Shown: positions 52,733 to 61,975 of the stretch, one piece after another
Position numbering within the stretch: position 1 is the first letter of the stretch
Layout of the letters: every line of letters starts with the position of its first letter
NCBI RefSeq assembly: GCF_039523075.1
Contig: NZ_BAAAEP010000009.1
Location: 1-64,000 of the forward strand
DNA: 64,000 nt
Source: Caenispirillum bisanense
GTDB taxonomy: Bacteria > Pseudomonadota > Alphaproteobacteria > Rhodospirillales > Rhodospirillaceae
Direction: 5' to 3'
Notes under the pieces: model-generated
The model's database searches: none
The model's input: only the letters and a program-made list of their open reading frames with translations
Told to the model about the DNA's origin: nothing
Made by a program: the position numbers and the translations under genes

Positions 52733-54229
52733 CTAGCCCAGCTTTTCCTGCAGCAGGCTAAGCTGCTGCGAGGTGCAGGCGGTGTCATTGCGGTCCGTCA
52801 ACGGCAGGAAATAGTCGCCGGTGAAGCAGGCGTCGCAGAAGGTCGGGTTGCCCATGTCGCGGCCGGCCTCGCCGACGGCGCGATAGAGGCCGTCCAGCGA
52901 GATGAAGGCCAGGCTGTCGACCCCCAGCAGCTTTTCCATCTCGGCCAGATTGTGCTGCGCCGCCAGCAGGTTGTCGCGGTCGGGCGTGTCGATGCCGAAG
53001 AAGCAGGGGTAGGTGGTGGGCGGCGAGGAGATGCGCATGTGCACCTCGGTCGCGCCGGCCTGGCGCACCATCTGCACGATCTTCTTCGACGTCGTGCCGC
53101 GCACGATGCTGTCGTCCACCAGCACCACCCGCTTGCCCTCCAGGAAGGCGCGGTTGGCGTTGTGCTTGCGCTTGACGCCCAGGTCGCGGGTGCGCTGGGT
53201 CGGCTGGATGAAGGTGCGGCCGACGTAGTGGTTGCGGATGATGCCGAATTCGAATGGCACCCCCGACTCGGCGGCAAAGCCCAGCGCCGCTGGCACGCCG
53301 GAGTCGGGCACCGGCACGATGACGTCGGCCGGCACCCCGCTTTCACGCGCCAGTTCCTCGCCGATGCGCTTGCGCACATGGTAGACGCTGGTGCCCTCGA
53401 CGTTGGAGTCGGGGCGGGCGAAGTAGATGTATTCGAAGATGCAGAAGCGGCTCTGCACCGGCACGAAGGGCTTCACGCTGCGCACGCCGTCGCGGTCGAT
53501 GATGACCAGCTCGCCCGGCTGCACGTCGCGCACGTACTCCGCCCCCATGATGTCCAGCGCGCAGGTTTCCGACGCCAGGATGTGGGCGCCGTCCAGGCTG
53601 CCGAGCACCAGCGGGCGGATGCCATACGGGTCGCGGATGCCGTACATGGCGGTGGTGGTCAGGGCGATGAGCGAATAGGCGCCTTCCACCTTGCGCAGGG
53701 CATCGACCAGCCGGTCCTCGACGGTGATGTAGTCGGACCGCGCCACCAGCTGCAGCACCACCTCGGTATCGGAGGTGGAGGAGAAGATGCAGCCCTTCTG
53801 CACCAGCTGCCGGCGGAGGGTGACGGCGTTGGTCAGGTTGCCGTTATGGCACAGGCCGAGCCCGCCGAAGGCAAGGTCGGCATAGAACGGCTGGACGTTG
53901 CGCAGCGCCTTGTCGCCGGAGGTGGAATAGCGGTTGTGGCCGATGGCCATGGGGCCGACCAGCCGGTTCATCACCTCTTCGGACTTGAAGTTCTCCGACA
54001 CGTGGCCGAGGCCGCGGTGGCTGTGGAAGGAGAAGCCGTCGCACGACACCACGCCCGCCGCCTCCTGGCCGCGGTGCTGCAGGGCGTGCAGGCCGAGCAC
54101 CGCATGGCTGGCGGCATCCGGGTCGCCGAAGATGCCGACGACGCCGCATTCCTCCTTCGGCTTGTCGTCATCGTCCTCGTCGCGAAGATGGGCCGCCGGC
54201 CCGAAGGCGAAAGGATTGGTGGTCAGCAT
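52733..54229 (-). CDS. purF: Amidophosphoribosyltransferase (PurF)
   Basis: A 498-residue enzyme making 5-phosphoribosylamine from PRPP and glutamine, the first committed purine step. The N-terminal nucleophile Cys28 (EECGVVGIFG) follows a propeptide that would be removed. HNRYSTSG and CHNGNLTN are in the glutaminase domain; VVLVDDSIVRGTT is the PRPP site. Cysteines in PCFFGIDTP and FCDACF fit the iron-sulfur subclass. I chose the ATG at 54229; a GTG 60 bases earlier would add a Pro-rich stretch. Upstream is the tail of cvpA, its usual neighbour. Confidence 0.96.
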   Translation of the reverse strand: MLTTNPFAFGPAAHLRDEDDDDKPKEECGVVGIFGDPDAASHAVLGLHALQHRGQEAAGVVSCDGFSFHSHRGLGHVSENFKSEEVMNRLVGPMAIGHNRYSTSGDKALRNVQPFYADLAFGGLGLCHNGNLTNAVTLRRQLVQKGCIFSSTSDTEVVLQLVARSDYITVEDRLVDALRKVEGAYSLIALTTTAMYGIRDPYGIRPLVLGSLDGAHILASETCALDIMGAEYVRDVQPGELVIIDRDGVRSVKPFVPVQSRFCIFEYIYFARPDSNVEGTSVYHVRKRIGEELARESGVPADVIVPVPDSGVPAALGFAAESGVPFEFGIIRNHYVGRTFIQPTQRTRDLGVKRKHNANRAFLEGKRVVLVDDSIVRGTTSKKIVQMVRQAGATEVHMRISSPPTTYPCFFGIDTPDRDNLLAAQHNLAEMEKLLGVDSLAFISLDGLYRAVGEAGRDMGNPTFCDACFTGDYFLPLTDRNDTACTSQQLSLLQEKLG

Positions 54230-54285
54230 CGAAGGCCGAAGCTCCTGCGTGGGCGATGGGCATCCAGGGGTGGGATGCGGGTCGG

Positions 54286-54381
54286 TCACTGGGTGGTCTC
54301 GAACAGCCGGTCGAGGGTCTTGCGCTCGTCGTCGGCATAGCCGGCACGGCCCGCCGGGGCCGCCGCCGGGGCGGGGGCGGC
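54286..54381 (-). pseudogene. cvpA: C-terminal remnant of cvpA (colicin V production family)
   Basis: The minus strand just upstream of purF encodes ~31 residues ending GYADDERKTLDRLFETTQ and a stop. This is the typical tail of alphaproteobacterial CvpA proteins, which usually precede purF. The membrane-spanning body of CvpA is missing: the sequence runs into the G10C8 element at 54378-54403 and then into unrelated plus-strand coding sequence. Confidence 0.7.
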
Positions 54382-54403
54382 GGGGGGGGGGCCCCCCCCG
54401 CCG
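54378..54403. other. G10C8 inverted repeat at a gene-to-gene breakpoint
   Basis: CGGC, ten G, eight C, GCCG: a palindrome with 12-bp arms and two unpaired G in the centre. It joins the truncated cvpA on the left to a DUF4159 gene lacking its 5' end on the right. This marks either a sequence-assembly join or a rearrangement endpoint. Confidence 0.8.
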
Positions 54404-56829
54404 ACTGGACCGCCCGCCGCCAGGCGGCGCTCGACCTCATCGCCCGCGCCGACCGCGAGGGCCGGCCGGTGCAGGTGCTGACCACCGCCCCGCCCGCCGA
54501 CGGCGACCCGCTGGCCGCCGGCCGCCTGGGCGCCGGGGCGGAGGTGCTGCCGGTGGTGCAGAGCATGACGCCGCAGCCGTGGGCGAGCGACCCCGCCGCC
54601 GCCCGCGCGGTGGCGGAGGCGGTGGAGCTGCCGGGCAGTGCCTCGGTGCTGTGGCTGTCCGACGGCCTCGACAGCCCCGCCGCCCGCGAGCTGGCGACGG
54701 CGCTGCAGCGCATCGGCACGCTGGCGGTGCTGACCGGCGACGAGGCGCCGGTGGTGCTCGACCGCCCGGCCCGCGAAGGCGACGGCCTCACCCTCACCGT
54801 CCGCCGGGCCGCCACCCCGGCGGCGCCTGAGCGCACGGTGGCGGTGCAGGTGCTCGACACCCAGGGCCGCGCCGTCGCCCGCCTGCCGCTGTCCTTCGCC
54901 GCCGGCAGCGCCACCGCCCAGGGCCGCGCCGAGGTGCCGCCCGACCTGCTCAACACCGTCGGCAGCCTGAGCCTGGAGGGCGTGGCCAGCGCCGGCGCCA
55001 TGGTGCTGCTGGACGATACCTGGCGCCGCCGCCCCATCGGCCTCGCCTCCGGGGCGCCGCTGGGGGCCGATCTGCCGCTGCTGGGCGATGTCTATTACCT
55101 GGAACGGGCGCTGCAGCCGGTGGCGGAGGTGCGGCGCGGCGGGCTTGATCCGCTGCTCGACCGGCCGCTGTCCATGCTGATCATCGCCAACTCCGGTCCG
55201 CTCGCCGGCCCGGCGGCGGCGCGGCTGGAAGACTGGGTGACCGCCGGCGGCGTGCTGGTGCGCTTCGCCGGCGACCGGCTGGAGGAAAACACCCAGAACG
55301 ATCCGCTGCTGCCGGTGCGCCTGCGCGGCGGCGGCGGCCAGTTCGGCGGCACCCTCAGCTGGTCGGAGCCGGTGCGCCTCGCCCCCTTCCCCGACCGCAG
55401 CCCCTTCGCCGGCCTGCCCATCCCGGCCGACGTGGCGGTTTCCGCCCAGGTGCTGGCGGAACCCTCCCCCACCCTGCCGGACAAGACCTGGGCCCGCCTC
55501 ACCGACGGCACGCCGCTGGTCACCGCCGAGCCGCGCGGCCAGGGCTGGGTGGTGCTGTTCCACACCACCGCCAATGCCGAGTGGTCCACCCTGGCGCTGT
55601 CCGGCCTGTTCCCGCAGATGATGGAGCGCATGCTGACCCTGTCGGCCGGCGTCGAGGGCGGCGGCGACGATGCCGGCCGCCCGCTGCCGCCGCTCGCCAC
55701 CCTGGACGGGTTCGGCCGCCTGGGCGAGCCGCCGGGCAATGCCCGCGCCCTCACCGCCGCCGCCCTCACCGCCACCGCGCCGGGGCCGCAGCATCCGCCC
55801 GGCTACTACGGGTCGGCGCAGGAGCGGCGGTCGCTCAATCTGGTCGATCACCTGCCCGCCCTGGCGCCCCTGCCGGCGCTCGGCAGCGGCATCGAGCGCG
55901 GCACCCTGTCCGACGTCGGCCGCGAGGTGGAGCTGCGGCCGTGGCTGCTGCTGGCGGCGCTGTGCCTTGCCCTGCTCGACTGGATCGCCAGCTACGCCCT
56001 GCGCGGCCTCGGCCCCCGCCTGCCGGGCCGCCGCTCCACCGCCGGCCGCGCTGCCGCCCTGCTGCTGGCCGCCGTGCTGGCCGCCGCCGCGGCGGCCGGC
56101 GCCGCACGGGCGCAGGAAACCCCGGCACCGCCGCCGGAGCCCGCCGACCCGCGGGTGGTGGAGGCAGTGACCGAAACCCGCCTCGCCTGGGTGCAGACCG
56201 GCGATACCGCCGTCGACCGCCTGTCGGAAGCCGGCCTCTACGGCCTGACGCGGGTGCTCGGCAATCGATCGTCGGCGGAGCTGAGCGAGCCCATGGCGGT
56301 GGACCCCGAGGTCGACGACCTGATCTTCTACCCGCTGGTCTACTGGCCGGTGATCGAAGGCGCCCCCACCCTCTCCGTCGCCGCCCGCGGCAAGGTGCAG
56401 GACTACCTGCAGCACGGCGGCATGATCCTGTTCGACACCCGCGACCTGCCCTCCTCGGCGGTGGAGCCGGTGCTGTCGCAGTTCGAGCTGCCGACCCTGG
56501 TGCGACTGCCCGACGACCATGTGCTCACCCGTTCGTTCTACCTGCTGCAGGAAACCCCCGGCCGCCATGCCGACGTGACGGTGTGGGTGGAGCGCGAGGG
56601 CAGCGGCAATGACCGCGTCTCCTCCGTCATCATCGGCAACGGCGACTGGGCCGCCGCCTGGGCGCGGGCGCCCAACGGCAGCTACATGGCGCCGGTGGTG
56701 CCGGGCGGCGACCGCCAGCGCGAGATCGCCTACCGCTTCGGCGTCAATGCCGTGATGTATGCCCTCACCGGCAACTACAAGGCCGATCAGGTCCACGTCC
56801 CCGCCATCATGGAGCGCCTGACGCAATGA
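54400..56829 (+). CDS. DUF4159 membrane protein, 5'-truncated at the breakpoint
   Basis: About 809 residues remain, starting mid-domain at ADWTARRQAALDLIARAD. Family members normally begin with an N-terminal BatA-type segment of ~80-100 residues carrying membrane helices, which is absent. The remaining protein has a periplasmic/VWA-like region, two transmembrane helices (RPWLLLAALCLALLDWIASY and a second Ala-rich helix) and the C-terminal DUF4159 domain (TRLAWVQTGD to VHVPAIMERL). The family normally follows moxR and DUF58 genes, missing here. It overlaps the next gene by four bases. Function in the family is unknown. Confidence 0.8.
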   Translation, partial: ADWTARRQAALDLIARADREGRPVQVLTTAPPADGDPLAAGRLGAGAEVLPVVQSMTPQPWASDPAAARAVAEAVELPGSASVLWLSDGLDSPAARELATALQRIGTLAVLTGDEAPVVLDRPAREGDGLTLTVRRAATPAAPERTVAVQVLDTQGRAVARLPLSFAAGSATAQGRAEVPPDLLNTVGSLSLEGVASAGAMVLLDDTWRRRPIGLASGAPLGADLPLLGDVYYLERALQPVAEVRRGGLDPLLDRPLSMLIIANSGPLAGPAAARLEDWVTAGGVLVRFAGDRLEENTQNDPLLPVRLRGGGGQFGGTLSWSEPVRLAPFPDRSPFAGLPIPADVAVSAQVLAEPSPTLPDKTWARLTDGTPLVTAEPRGQGWVVLFHTTANAEWSTLALSGLFPQMMERMLTLSAGVEGGGDDAGRPLPPLATLDGFGRLGEPPGNARALTAAALTATAPGPQHPPGYYGSAQERRSLNLVDHLPALAPLPALGSGIERGTLSDVGREVELRPWLLLAALCLALLDWIASYALRGLGPRLPGRRSTAGRAAALLLAAVLAAAAAAGAARAQETPAPPPEPADPRVVEAVTETRLAWVQTGDTAVDRLSEAGLYGLTRVLGNRSSAELSEPMAVDPEVDDLIFYPLVYWPVIEGAPTLSVAARGKVQDYLQHGGMILFDTRDLPSSAVEPVLSQFELPTLVRLPDDHVLTRSFYLLQETPGRHADVTVWVEREGSGNDRVSSVIIGNGDWAAAWARAPNGSYMAPVVPGGDRQREIAYRFGVNAVMYALTGNYKADQVHVPAIMERLTQ

Positions 56830-58880
56830 TCGAGGCCGTCACCGACATCGTCTTCGCGCCGGTCATCCCCTGGCAGGGGCTGGCGGCCGTGGCCGTGGCG
56901 GCGCTGCTGCTGTTCCTGTGGGGGCTGGCGCGGCGGGCGCGCGGCACCCTGGTGCGGGCGATTCCGGTGGCGGCGCTGCTGGTCGCCGTCGCCAACCCGC
57001 AGGTGGTGCAGGAAGACCGCCGGCCGCTCACCGACGTGGCGGTGGTGGTGGTGGACGAAAGCCTGTCGCAGCGGGTGGGCGACCGCACCGCCCAGACCGA
57101 GGCGGCGGTGCAGCAGCTGGCCGAGCGCCTGCACGGCGACGACAGCCTGGAGGTGCGCATCGAGCGCGTCGGCTCCACCCTCGATTCCGGCACCCGCCTG
57201 TTCGACGCGCTGACCCGCGCCACCGCCGACGTGCCGCGCCGCCGGCTGGCCGGCGCCATCCTGGTCACCGACGGGCAGGTTCACGACGTTCCCGCCACCG
57301 CCCCCGGCTTCCCGGTCCACACCCTGCTGACCGGCGAGCCGGGCCAGACCGATCGCCGCCTGGTGGTGGAAACGGCGCCCGACTTCGGCCTGGTCGGCCG
57401 GCCGGTGGAGGTCACCGTGCGGGTGGTGGACGAAAACGCCCCGCCCGGCGCCACCGCCCCCCTCACCGTCACCGTCGACGACCGCCCGGCCCGCGCCTTC
57501 GCCGTGCCGGTGGGGCAGGCGGTGCAGATTCCGGTGATGATCGAGCATGCCGGCCAGACGGTGGTGGCGCTGGAAACCCCGGCCGGGCCGGAAGACCTGT
57601 CGCCGCTCAACAATCAGGCCGCCATCGCCATCAACGGCGTGCGCGACCGCCTGCGGGTGCTGCTGATCTCCGGCGAGCCGCACATCGGCGAACGGGCCTG
57701 GCGCAACCTGCTGAAATCCGACCCCAACGTCGACCTCGTCCACTTCACCATCCTGCGGCCGCCCAGCAAGGACGACCTGACGCCCCTGCGCGAGCTGGCG
57801 CTCATCGCCTTCCCCATCCAGGAGCTGTTCGAGCAGCGGCTGTACGACTTCGACCTCATCGTCTTCGACCGCTACACCCGATCCGGCCTGGTGCCCGACC
57901 CCTACATGGCCAACGTGCGCGACTACGTGCGCCAGGGCGGCGCCCTGCTGCTGGCGGTGGGGCCGGAGTTCGCGGAACCGTTCAGCCTCTACGACAGCCC
58001 CCTTGGCGACATCCTGCCGGCGGCGCCGTCGGGCGAGGTGGTGGACGAGACCTACCGCCCGCGCATCGCCGGCCTCGGCCTGCGCCACCCGGTGACCGAT
58101 GCCCTGGTGCCGCGGCCGGGAGCGCCGCCGTTCGGCCCGTGGATCCGCCAGATCTCCGCCCGCGCCAAGGGCAGTGCCGCCACCGTCATGACCGGCGCCG
58201 GCGAGGAACCGCTGCTGCTGCTCGACCGTGTGGAGGAGGGCCGCGTCGCCCTGCTGCTGTCCGACACCCTGTGGCTGTGGGAAAAGAACTGGCGCGGCGG
58301 CGGCCCGCAGGCGGAACTGGTGCGCCGCCTCGCCCACTGGCTGATGAAGGAACCGGACCTGGAGGAACGCTCGCTGCGGGCGGAGGTCAGCGGCGGCACC
58401 CTCACCATCACCCGCCGCAGCCTGGACGACGCCGGCGGCCGCGAGGTCACCGTCACCAGCCCGTCGGGGGAAGAAACCGTCCTGCCGCTGGAGGCGGCCG
58501 GCGGCGGCCGCAGCGAGGCCGCCCTGCCGGTGGAGGAACCCGGCGTGTGGCGCATCGACGACGGCGACATGACCGCCATCGCCGCCGCGGGGGCCGCCAA
58601 TCCGCTGGAGACCTCGGCGGTGGTGGCGACCGATGCGGTGCTGGCGCCGGTGGCGGCGGCCAGCGGCGGCGGCCTGTGGTGGCTGGCCGAGGGTGGCGTG
58701 CCCGACATCCGCCGCACCGCCCCCGACGCCGCCACCGCCGGCAGCGGCTGGATGGGCCTGCGCAGCAACGGCGACTATGTGGTGGCGGGGGTGCGGCAGA
58801 TTCCGCTGCTGCCGCTGTGGGCGGCGCTGACGCTCATCCTCGGCGGCGTGATCCTGGCGTGGTGGCGCGAGGGCCGCTAG
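56826..58880 (+). CDS. Membrane protein with VWA-like and glutamine-amidotransferase-like domains
   Basis: A 684-residue protein with an N-terminal pair of transmembrane helices (~15-60), a large periplasmic part and a C-terminal helix (~655-675). The region after TM2 looks like a degenerate VWA domain (VAVVVVDESLSQ, AGAILVTDGQVHDV). A central segment (RVLLISGEPHIGERAWRNLL, then DFDLIVFDRYTRSG and RQGGALLLAVG) resembles the class I amidotransferase-like fold without its nucleophile Cys. It is paired with DUF4159 by an ATGA overlap. Such pairs accompany MoxR ATPases and are presumed to form an envelope complex. Confidence 0.8.
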   Translation: MIEAVTDIVFAPVIPWQGLAAVAVAALLLFLWGLARRARGTLVRAIPVAALLVAVANPQVVQEDRRPLTDVAVVVVDESLSQRVGDRTAQTEAAVQQLAERLHGDDSLEVRIERVGSTLDSGTRLFDALTRATADVPRRRLAGAILVTDGQVHDVPATAPGFPVHTLLTGEPGQTDRRLVVETAPDFGLVGRPVEVTVRVVDENAPPGATAPLTVTVDDRPARAFAVPVGQAVQIPVMIEHAGQTVVALETPAGPEDLSPLNNQAAIAINGVRDRLRVLLISGEPHIGERAWRNLLKSDPNVDLVHFTILRPPSKDDLTPLRELALIAFPIQELFEQRLYDFDLIVFDRYTRSGLVPDPYMANVRDYVRQGGALLLAVGPEFAEPFSLYDSPLGDILPAAPSGEVVDETYRPRIAGLGLRHPVTDALVPRPGAPPFGPWIRQISARAKGSAATVMTGAGEEPLLLLDRVEEGRVALLLSDTLWLWEKNWRGGGPQAELVRRLAHWLMKEPDLEERSLRAEVSGGTLTITRRSLDDAGGREVTVTSPSGEETVLPLEAAGGGRSEAALPVEEPGVWRIDDGDMTAIAAAGAANPLETSAVVATDAVLAPVAAASGGGLWWLAEGGVPDIRRTAPDAATAGSGWMGLRSNGDYVVAGVRQIPLLPLWAALTLILGGVILAWWREGR

Positions 58881-58975
58881 GGCGGGCTTTTCGAACGTCG
58901 GGGCGACGGCTGGCGTTGATGGCAAAACGACCGCCGCCGCGGGTGGCGGCTCCACCCCTGACCAAGGAGCCTGCA

Positions 58976-59149
58976 ATGACCGGCAAGGAATCCCGCGAAC
59001 GCCCGGAAACCGAGGAAGACGACATCGACGAAACCATCGACGAGAGCTTCCCCGCCTCCGACCCTCCCTCCTGGACCCCGGCCGAACCGCGCAAGCCGAG
59101 CGACGAGAAGGACGACGACGACAAGACGCCCCCGGCCCCCAAGCCCTGA
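58976..59149 (+). CDS. Small acidic protein with ESFPASDPPSW motif
   Basis: A 57-residue protein, very acidic in the middle (EEDDIDETIDESFPASDPPSW) and ending in a Lys/Asp/Pro tail. The DESFPASDPP motif recurs in small uncharacterised proteins of many alpha- and betaproteobacteria, usually as a short stand-alone or C-terminal module. AAGGAG lies nine bases upstream of the ATG, supporting expression. No function is known. Probably intrinsically disordered. Confidence 0.75.
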   Translation: MTGKESRERPETEEDDIDETIDESFPASDPPSWTPAEPRKPSDEKDDDDKTPPAPKP

Positions 59150-59463
59150 CCGCCCCTGCGGGGAGCGAGGGCTCCGAGACAGATGGCCCTGAGTCGGAAG
59201 CAATCGCCCGGAGAATGAAGCCGACGATGAAAACCGCAGGTCTTCGTCGGCGGCACCGGGCAGTCTATGCCGTACCGCATAAGCACAAGGTAAGACGGGC
59301 CCATCTTTCCAACCCGTAAGTCGCGGTAAACCCTGAGAATAAAGACAAGCCCCGACGCGCCGCGGCGGCGAGACCTGATCGGTAACAACTGGAATTTCAT
59401 GATCTCGGCCGCGCGGCTGCCGTAAACTCCCCCTGTAGATCATAAAGCTCTTGGGGGGATTCC
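59150..59463. other. Gene-free region with inverted repeat before the second chemoreceptor
   Basis: This 314-bp region is less GC-rich than its surroundings. It holds an 8-bp inverted repeat, GCCGACGA (59220-59227) and TCGTCGGC (59244-59251), with a 16-base loop, and a smaller CCCC/GGGG hairpin right after the preceding gene. No riboswitch, tRNA or clear promoter could be identified. The AT-rich part around 59330-59400 is the likeliest promoter zone. Confidence 0.45.
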
Positions 59464-61848
59464 ATGACAGCATCATCCGGGGGCAGCCGCCTGCGGCTGC
59501 AGGCCAAGGTATCCCTGGCGGTTCTGACCGTCCTGCTGATCCTGTTCGGCATCAATGTCTTCATCGTCACCGACCGCACCGCCACCACCACCGGCAATCT
59601 CAGCCGGGACGCGGGTGCCGCCGAGGCCGGATTCTATGCCGAGCAGGTCAAAGGGGAGTTCTCGCGTGCCCTGGAACAGGCGCGCGGAATCCGGGAAGGG
59701 TTCACCGCTCTCCAGGCCACCGGGCAGCCGGATCGTGCCGCCTACATCGAAATCCTCCATCACTGGCTGTTGAAGGCGCCGGACCTAGTGGGCGTCTGGG
59801 CCGGGTTCGAGCCGCAGGCCCTCGACGGCCGCGACAGCGCCTATGTGAACACCCCCGGTAGCGACGACACCGGCCGCTTTCTGGTCTACTGGAACCGCAT
59901 CAGCGGCCCTCCCATGCTGGACAGCCTTTCCGCCTATGGCGGTCAGCCCAGCGCCCAGAACGCCTGGTACACCGTGCCGCGGGACAGCCGGCGCGACTAC
60001 GTGACCAGCCCGATCGTCTATCCCGAACTGGCCGGCAAGAAGAACGTCATGCTGGTCAGCGTCGGCGTGCCGGTGATCGCCGACGGCAAGGGGATCGGCG
60101 TCATCGGCGCCGACTTCTCCCTCGACCGGCTGGCGGCGATAACGGCCTCTGCCCACCCAATGGGCGCCGGGCAGGTGGTGATCATTTCGCACGAGGGCAT
60201 GATCTCCGGCGCCCCCGATGCCTCCTGGATCGGCAAAAAGGCGGGCGAGGTCTTCCGTGACTTCCCCGCCGATGCCTTCACCCGCGCCGGAAGCGGACCG
60301 TTCAATACCGACGGTGCCTCCCCCGCCGGCGGCGCGCCCGAGGCCCGGTTCTTCCATCCGGTCACCTTCGGCGACTTCGCCAGCCCCTGGCTGGTGATGG
60401 TTACCGTGCCGCAGGCCCACATGGCGGCCGCCTCCACCGGCGTGCGGGACTCTATCCTGCTGACCTCCGCCATCATCATGGCGCTGATCGGGGCGGCCGT
60501 CTGGCTGACGCTCGGCTACACGGTGGTGCGTCCGATCAAGCGGCTGACCAGCGCCGTCGAGCAGATCTCGACCGGCGAAAGCGATGTCGACATCCCCGAA
60601 CGCCAGCGGCGGGATGAACTGGGGCAGATCGCCACCGCCCTCGGCAATCTGGCGACGACGGTGGATGAAGCCTTCCGCCTGCGCCAGATGGTGGAGGTGC
60701 AGCCGGCCAAGGTGATGATGTGCGAGCGGGACACCCTGCGCATCACATACATCAACCGGGCGGCCAAGGACCTGCTGGCCAAGATGGGGCGCCACCTCGG
60801 CCGCACGCCCGACGAGGTGCTCGGCTGTAGCGTGCTCGATTTCCACAAGAACCCGGCCGTTGTCCGCAACCTGCTGTCGGACCCGTCGCGCCTGCCCTAC
60901 ACCGGGCGTTTCCGCATGGGCGACATCACCATCGAAAACCATGTGACGCCCATCTTCGACAAGAACGGCGAGTACATCGGCCCCATGCTGAACTGGGAGG
61001 ACGTGACCAAGTACATGCAGATGGTCGACGCCTTCGAAAGCAGCGTCCGCCGGGTGACCAGCGAGGTGACCTCGCTGTCGGAAGACATGGCCGCCGCCTC
61101 CGACTCCATGGTGTCCATCGCCACCAAGGCCGCCGCCGAGGGCCAGCGGGCGGGCGTCGCGTCCTCCGATGCCTCGGGCAACGTCCAGACCGTCGCCGCC
61201 GCCGCCGAGGAACTGGAGGCCAGCATCCGGGAAATCGCCCGTCAGGTGTCGGAAAGCTCCCGCACCGCCACCGAAGCGGTGGACCGCGCCGAAGCCACCC
61301 GCGGCACCGTCCGCAGCCTCGCCGACTCGGCCACCCGCATCTCGGCGGTGGTCAACCTGATCACCGACATCGCCAACCAGACCAACCTGCTGGCCCTGAA
61401 CGCCACCATCGAAGCCGCCCGTGCCGGCGACGCTGGCAAGGGGTTCGCGGTGGTCGCCAACGAGGTCAAGAGCCTCGCCAACCAGACGGCGCGGGCGACG
61501 GAAGACATCAAGAACCAGATCGACGAGATCCAGGGCGCGACCCAGGGTGCCGTCGACGCCATCGAGGACATCCGCACCACCATCGCCACCCTGAGCGAGA
61601 TCACCGGGTCGATCGCCGCGGCGGTGGAGCAGCAGACGGCGGCGACGGCGGAAATCACGCGCAACGTTCAGGCGGCCGCCGACCGCACCCAGGAAGTCAC
61701 CAGCGTCATGGGCAGCCTGAGTTCCGTCACCGGCCAGACCGGCGACCATGCCCAGTCGGTGTCGGCCAGCGCCCGCACCCTGCGCAGCACGGCGGAAGGT
61801 TTGAGCCGCGAAGTCGACAGCTTCCTGACCAACCTGCAGCAGACCTGA
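59464..61848 (+). CDS. Methyl-accepting chemotaxis protein with double Cache and PAS domains
   Basis: A 794-residue chemoreceptor: TM1 (~14-36), a large periplasmic double-Cache domain (LVGVWAGFEPQALDG, then IGVIGADFSLDRLAAI), TM2 (~335-358), HAMP (RPIKRLTSAVEQISTGE), a PAS-like domain (MMCERDTLRITYINRAAKDLL to MLNWEDVT), and a cytoplasmic signalling helix with the tip ITDIANQTNLLALNATIEAA. The PAS placed between HAMP and the signalling region suggests dual extracellular and cytoplasmic sensing. GGGGGG precedes the ATG. No CheR-binding pentapeptide is seen. Confidence 0.92.
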   Translation: MTASSGGSRLRLQAKVSLAVLTVLLILFGINVFIVTDRTATTTGNLSRDAGAAEAGFYAEQVKGEFSRALEQARGIREGFTALQATGQPDRAAYIEILHHWLLKAPDLVGVWAGFEPQALDGRDSAYVNTPGSDDTGRFLVYWNRISGPPMLDSLSAYGGQPSAQNAWYTVPRDSRRDYVTSPIVYPELAGKKNVMLVSVGVPVIADGKGIGVIGADFSLDRLAAITASAHPMGAGQVVIISHEGMISGAPDASWIGKKAGEVFRDFPADAFTRAGSGPFNTDGASPAGGAPEARFFHPVTFGDFASPWLVMVTVPQAHMAAASTGVRDSILLTSAIIMALIGAAVWLTLGYTVVRPIKRLTSAVEQISTGESDVDIPERQRRDELGQIATALGNLATTVDEAFRLRQMVEVQPAKVMMCERDTLRITYINRAAKDLLAKMGRHLGRTPDEVLGCSVLDFHKNPAVVRNLLSDPSRLPYTGRFRMGDITIENHVTPIFDKNGEYIGPMLNWEDVTKYMQMVDAFESSVRRVTSEVTSLSEDMAAASDSMVSIATKAAAEGQRAGVASSDASGNVQTVAAAAEELEASIREIARQVSESSRTATEAVDRAEATRGTVRSLADSATRISAVVNLITDIANQTNLLALNATIEAARAGDAGKGFAVVANEVKSLANQTARATEDIKNQIDEIQGATQGAVDAIEDIRTTIATLSEITGSIAAAVEQQTAATAEITRNVQAAADRTQEVTSVMGSLSSVTGQTGDHAQSVSASARTLRSTAEGLSREVDSFLTNLQQT

Positions 61849-61862
61849 CGGATGCGCGCCCC

Positions 61863-61890
61863 GGCCCGGCCCTCTTCCCGGGGCCGGGCC
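61863..61890 (+). terminator. GC-rich hairpin after the second chemoreceptor
   Basis: GGCCCGGCCC, eight-base loop, GGGCCGGGCC, 15 bases after the stop. A perfect 10-bp stem but no T-run, so it is a probable transcript end of unusual form. Confidence 0.5.
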
Positions 61891-61910
61891 GTGCAAGGGG
61901 GCAAAAAGGA

Positions 61911-61942
61911 AAACCGCCGCAGGGCCTCCCCTGCGGCGGTTT
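61911..61942 (-). terminator. Terminator of the sdhAB transcript
   Basis: AAACCGCCGCAGGG, CCTC loop, CCCTGCGGCGGTTT: a 14-bp perfect stem between convergent genes. On the minus strand it is followed by a T-rich TCCTTTTT stretch, fitting termination of the succinate dehydrogenase operon; it may also serve the plus strand. Confidence 0.85.
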
Positions 61943-61975
61943 CCTCGTTCAGTCCCTGCGGACCGACCCGTCGGC

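Noticed and set aside
54256..54399. Native N-terminus of the DUF4159 protein
   Set aside because: The open frame continues left of the G/C run, but those residues are an Arg/Gly-rich antisense reading of the cvpA tail and do not resemble the family.
59400..59430. Sigma-28 flagellar promoter before the second chemoreceptor
   Set aside because: GCCGTAAA resembles the -10 element, but no TAAA-type -35 lies at the required distance.
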